Shown one piece after another: positions 32,458 through 33,821 of a stretch of DNA of 33,821 nucleotides. How positions within the stretch are numbered: the stretch's first letter is position 1; each line of letters starts with the position of its first letter. The notes under the pieces were generated by a model that was not told where the DNA came from, did no database searches, and was given only the letters and a program-made list of their open reading frames with translations. The position numbers were made by a program, and so were the translations under genes. Origin of the DNA: Rhodovulum sp. (lineage in GTDB: Bacteria > Pseudomonadota > Alphaproteobacteria > Rhodobacterales > Rhodobacteraceae); NCBI GenBank assembly GCA_002706605.1, contig PALT01000027.1, forward strand, positions 1 to 33,821. The letters are read 5' to 3'.

Positions 32458-33633
32458 TCAATCTCCAGAAATTCCGTTGGCGCGGCGTATCATCGAGGCC
32501 AAACCAGAAACTTTCTCCCGCAGATCAAGCCGGTCGAGATTTACTTCACCTTCGGACACAAGAAGTGCGACACCCACTTTGTCTGCCTTTTTGTAGATTT
32601 TGCTCTTCTCATCAGGCGGATCTTTGCGTTCAAAGTAGAACGCATGATCATGCTCTCCGATCTGATCCGGCCCCTCATAGAGAGTCGAATGAAGCTTTTT
32701 GAGCGCCGCGTGCAAGACGTCAGGCTCAATGTAGTTTTCGATCTCGCGCCCATGCGTAATCCAGACCGTACCTTCACCACCGTGCAACTCGCGACATAGG
32801 CGCTGTGCCGCAGGCTTGAGCTCATCATTGGGACTCGCCCGGTCGCTATCGATGACGATCACAAAGTTTCGATTCAGTTCTTGTAGCTTGATGAAGTCAT
32901 CTACCGTTTCGTCGTCTGCGCTGAGATGACGGATAAGGGAACCGCCATAGAACAGAATGCTATAGTGAACCCCCTCCACCAAACCGGAATCGACCTCCTG
33001 CAACCAACGACGGATGTAGATCCGATCAGAAGGCCCCTCGACCCAGACAACGGCATTTGCCTGCACGATATCGGATGCGCGATAGCCAAGATCGTCAACG
33101 ATCCGTCGCCGATCAGCCTTGAGCACTGCGGAACTTACATGTGTCTGATCGCCATCGTTACGCACATGGAAAACTGACGTACCGGGGGTATCGATGAACG
33201 CGGCGGAATGGGTCGCAATGAAGTACTGGTTGTTGGTGTTGTCTTTCAGGTACTGAACCAACTTGCGCTGCAGGATCGGATGCAGATGAATTTCCGGCTC
33301 TTCGATACACATGATCTTGTCCTGATGGATCGTGCAAAATGCCCCGATCAGGATGACCTCGTGAATACCGGTTCCAAGGGCGTCCAACGGCAGGACCTTG
33401 TTGTCCATGTGTACCAACAGATGCTGTCGGTTACTCGGCACCTCAAGCACCGCATCCGGCTTCCCCACGACGACCTGAACAAACTTGTTGATCTGATCAA
33501 AGATAAGCTTCTTTTCGCGCTCATGGTGGTCCGGATTTTGGATCTCGGCAAGGTGGTCGATCAACCCTTTGCCAGATAGATCGTCAAAAGTTTCATCCTT
33601 TGGGCCAAGCTGTCGTTTGGCTGGGATCATCAT
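32458..33633 (-). CDS. OLD-family ATPase/TOPRIM nuclease, ATG-initiated 3' part
   Basis: 391 residues from ATG 33633, an arbitrary start because coding similarity clearly continues upstream. It holds the second half of an SMC/ABC-type ATPase: a signature-like DALGTGIHEVILI (84-96), Walker B KIMCIEEPE (106-114) and the H-loop FIATHS (His142). A TOPRIM domain follows with VVWVEGPSD (Glu199), VIVIDSD (Asp262, Asp264) and GREIENYI. This is the OLD plan, as in GajA of Gabija and other defence nucleases. Walker A is not in this part and would lie beyond an in-frame TGA and the window edge. By eye the GC content is near 52%, well below the neighbours, which suggests transfer. Probably a remnant, less likely a functional short protein. 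Confidence 0.65.
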   Translation of the reverse strand: MMIPAKRQLGPKDETFDDLSGKGLIDHLAEIQNPDHHEREKKLIFDQINKFVQVVVGKPDAVLEVPSNRQHLLVHMDNKVLPLDALGTGIHEVILIGAFCTIHQDKIMCIEEPEIHLHPILQRKLVQYLKDNTNNQYFIATHSAAFIDTPGTSVFHVRNDGDQTHVSSAVLKADRRRIVDDLGYRASDIVQANAVVWVEGPSDRIYIRRWLQEVDSGLVEGVHYSILFYGGSLIRHLSADDETVDDFIKLQELNRNFVIVIDSDRASPNDELKPAAQRLCRELHGGEGTVWITHGREIENYIEPDVLHAALKKLHSTLYEGPDQIGEHDHAFYFERKDPPDEKSKIYKKADKVGVALLVSEGEVNLDRLDLREKVSGLASMIRRANGISGD

Positions 33634-33821
33634 GACTTCGCGGAACGACAGGTGGTATAGATTGAAGATGTAGTGGATTAAGTTCGAAACAGTGGCGTCA
33701 AGAGAAGGGTCACCACGCTTCCCTAGGGTCAGGATGCATTGATTTTCGACGCGCTGCGTGATTCACGGCTCGGAAAACGGAGCGGTGACATGGGCGACCT
33801 TTTCTGGCTGACCGACGAGCA
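33634..33821 (-). pseudogene. Upstream fragment of the OLD-family gene with in-frame TGA
   Basis: Reading the same minus-strand frame upstream of 33633 gives coding-like sequence to 33762 (ITQRVENQCILTLGKRGDP, then SLDATVSNLIHYIFNLYHLS). A TGA follows at 33763-33765. Beyond the stop, still in the same frame, comes LVGQPEKVAHVTAPFSEP to the edge. The gene thus appears cut by one nonsense codon without a frameshift. Alternatives are a sequencing error or that the upstream part is unrelated. Confidence 0.5.

Noticed and set aside
1-33821. CRISPR arrays, insertion sequences, rRNA genes and riboswitches
   Set aside because: No regularly spaced short repeats, transposase motifs with flanking inverted repeats, rRNA-like sequence or recognisable riboswitch cores were seen by eye; a covariance-model search would be needed to exclude small RNAs.

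Overview
The window looks like chromosomal DNA of a marine alphaproteobacterium of the Rhodobacteraceae (Roseobacter group). This is inferred from the GC-rich coding sequence, a perfect TTAA-N7-TTAA (CtrA-type) box, the order SPOR lipoprotein / DD-carboxypeptidase / tmk / holB / tatD / metallo-hydrolase, and the Yjb/Gfc-type exopolysaccharide genes. No species call is possible from the sequence alone.

Left part (1-6682), accessory surface-protein region. A minus-strand gene runs off the left edge and encodes an exported protein with one Ig-like domain followed by near-identical 351-bp (117-residue) choice-of-anchor D repeats. Divergent from it are three tandem phage-tail-collar (microcystin-dependent-protein type) genes, a predicted beta-propeller protein and a GNAT acetyltransferase. 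A small DUF6916-like gene faces them. No phage genes are present, so this looks like a host cassette; I consider it the best candidate for an undescribed system. A secreted nuclease-like protein and a small YHYH-type protein follow, with the CtrA-type box upstream.

Centre (6711-18288), mostly core genome. A tRNA-Ser(UGA) is followed by a cell-envelope and DNA-metabolism run (SPOR lipoprotein, DacF-like carboxypeptidase, Tmk, HolB, TatD, MBL hydrolase, AEC transporter), which ends at a bidirectional terminator. A complete polyamine-type ABC importer comes in from the other side (ATPase, binding protein, two permeases). One permease carries an unusually large insert, and a strong hairpin lies between the binding-protein and permease genes.

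Right part (18666-32208), exopolysaccharide export and precursor supply. It holds a Wza-like outer-membrane lipoprotein, YjbF and YjbH homologues, a PPP-type phosphatase-like protein, a Wzc-like tyrosine autokinase, a small exported poly-threonine protein resembling YjbE/GfcA, an ExoY-like initiating sugar transferase, a zinc alcohol dehydrogenase, and rfbCBDA for dTDP-L-rhamnose. Together these would make dTDP-rhamnose, start the lipid-linked repeat unit and export the polymer. No Wzx, Wzy or further glycosyltransferases are in view.

Right edge (32458-33821): an OLD-family (ATPase + TOPRIM) nuclease gene of visibly lower GC. Its reading frame carries an in-frame TGA, and the surviving ATG-initiated part lacks the Walker A half. 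It is probably a decayed defence gene.
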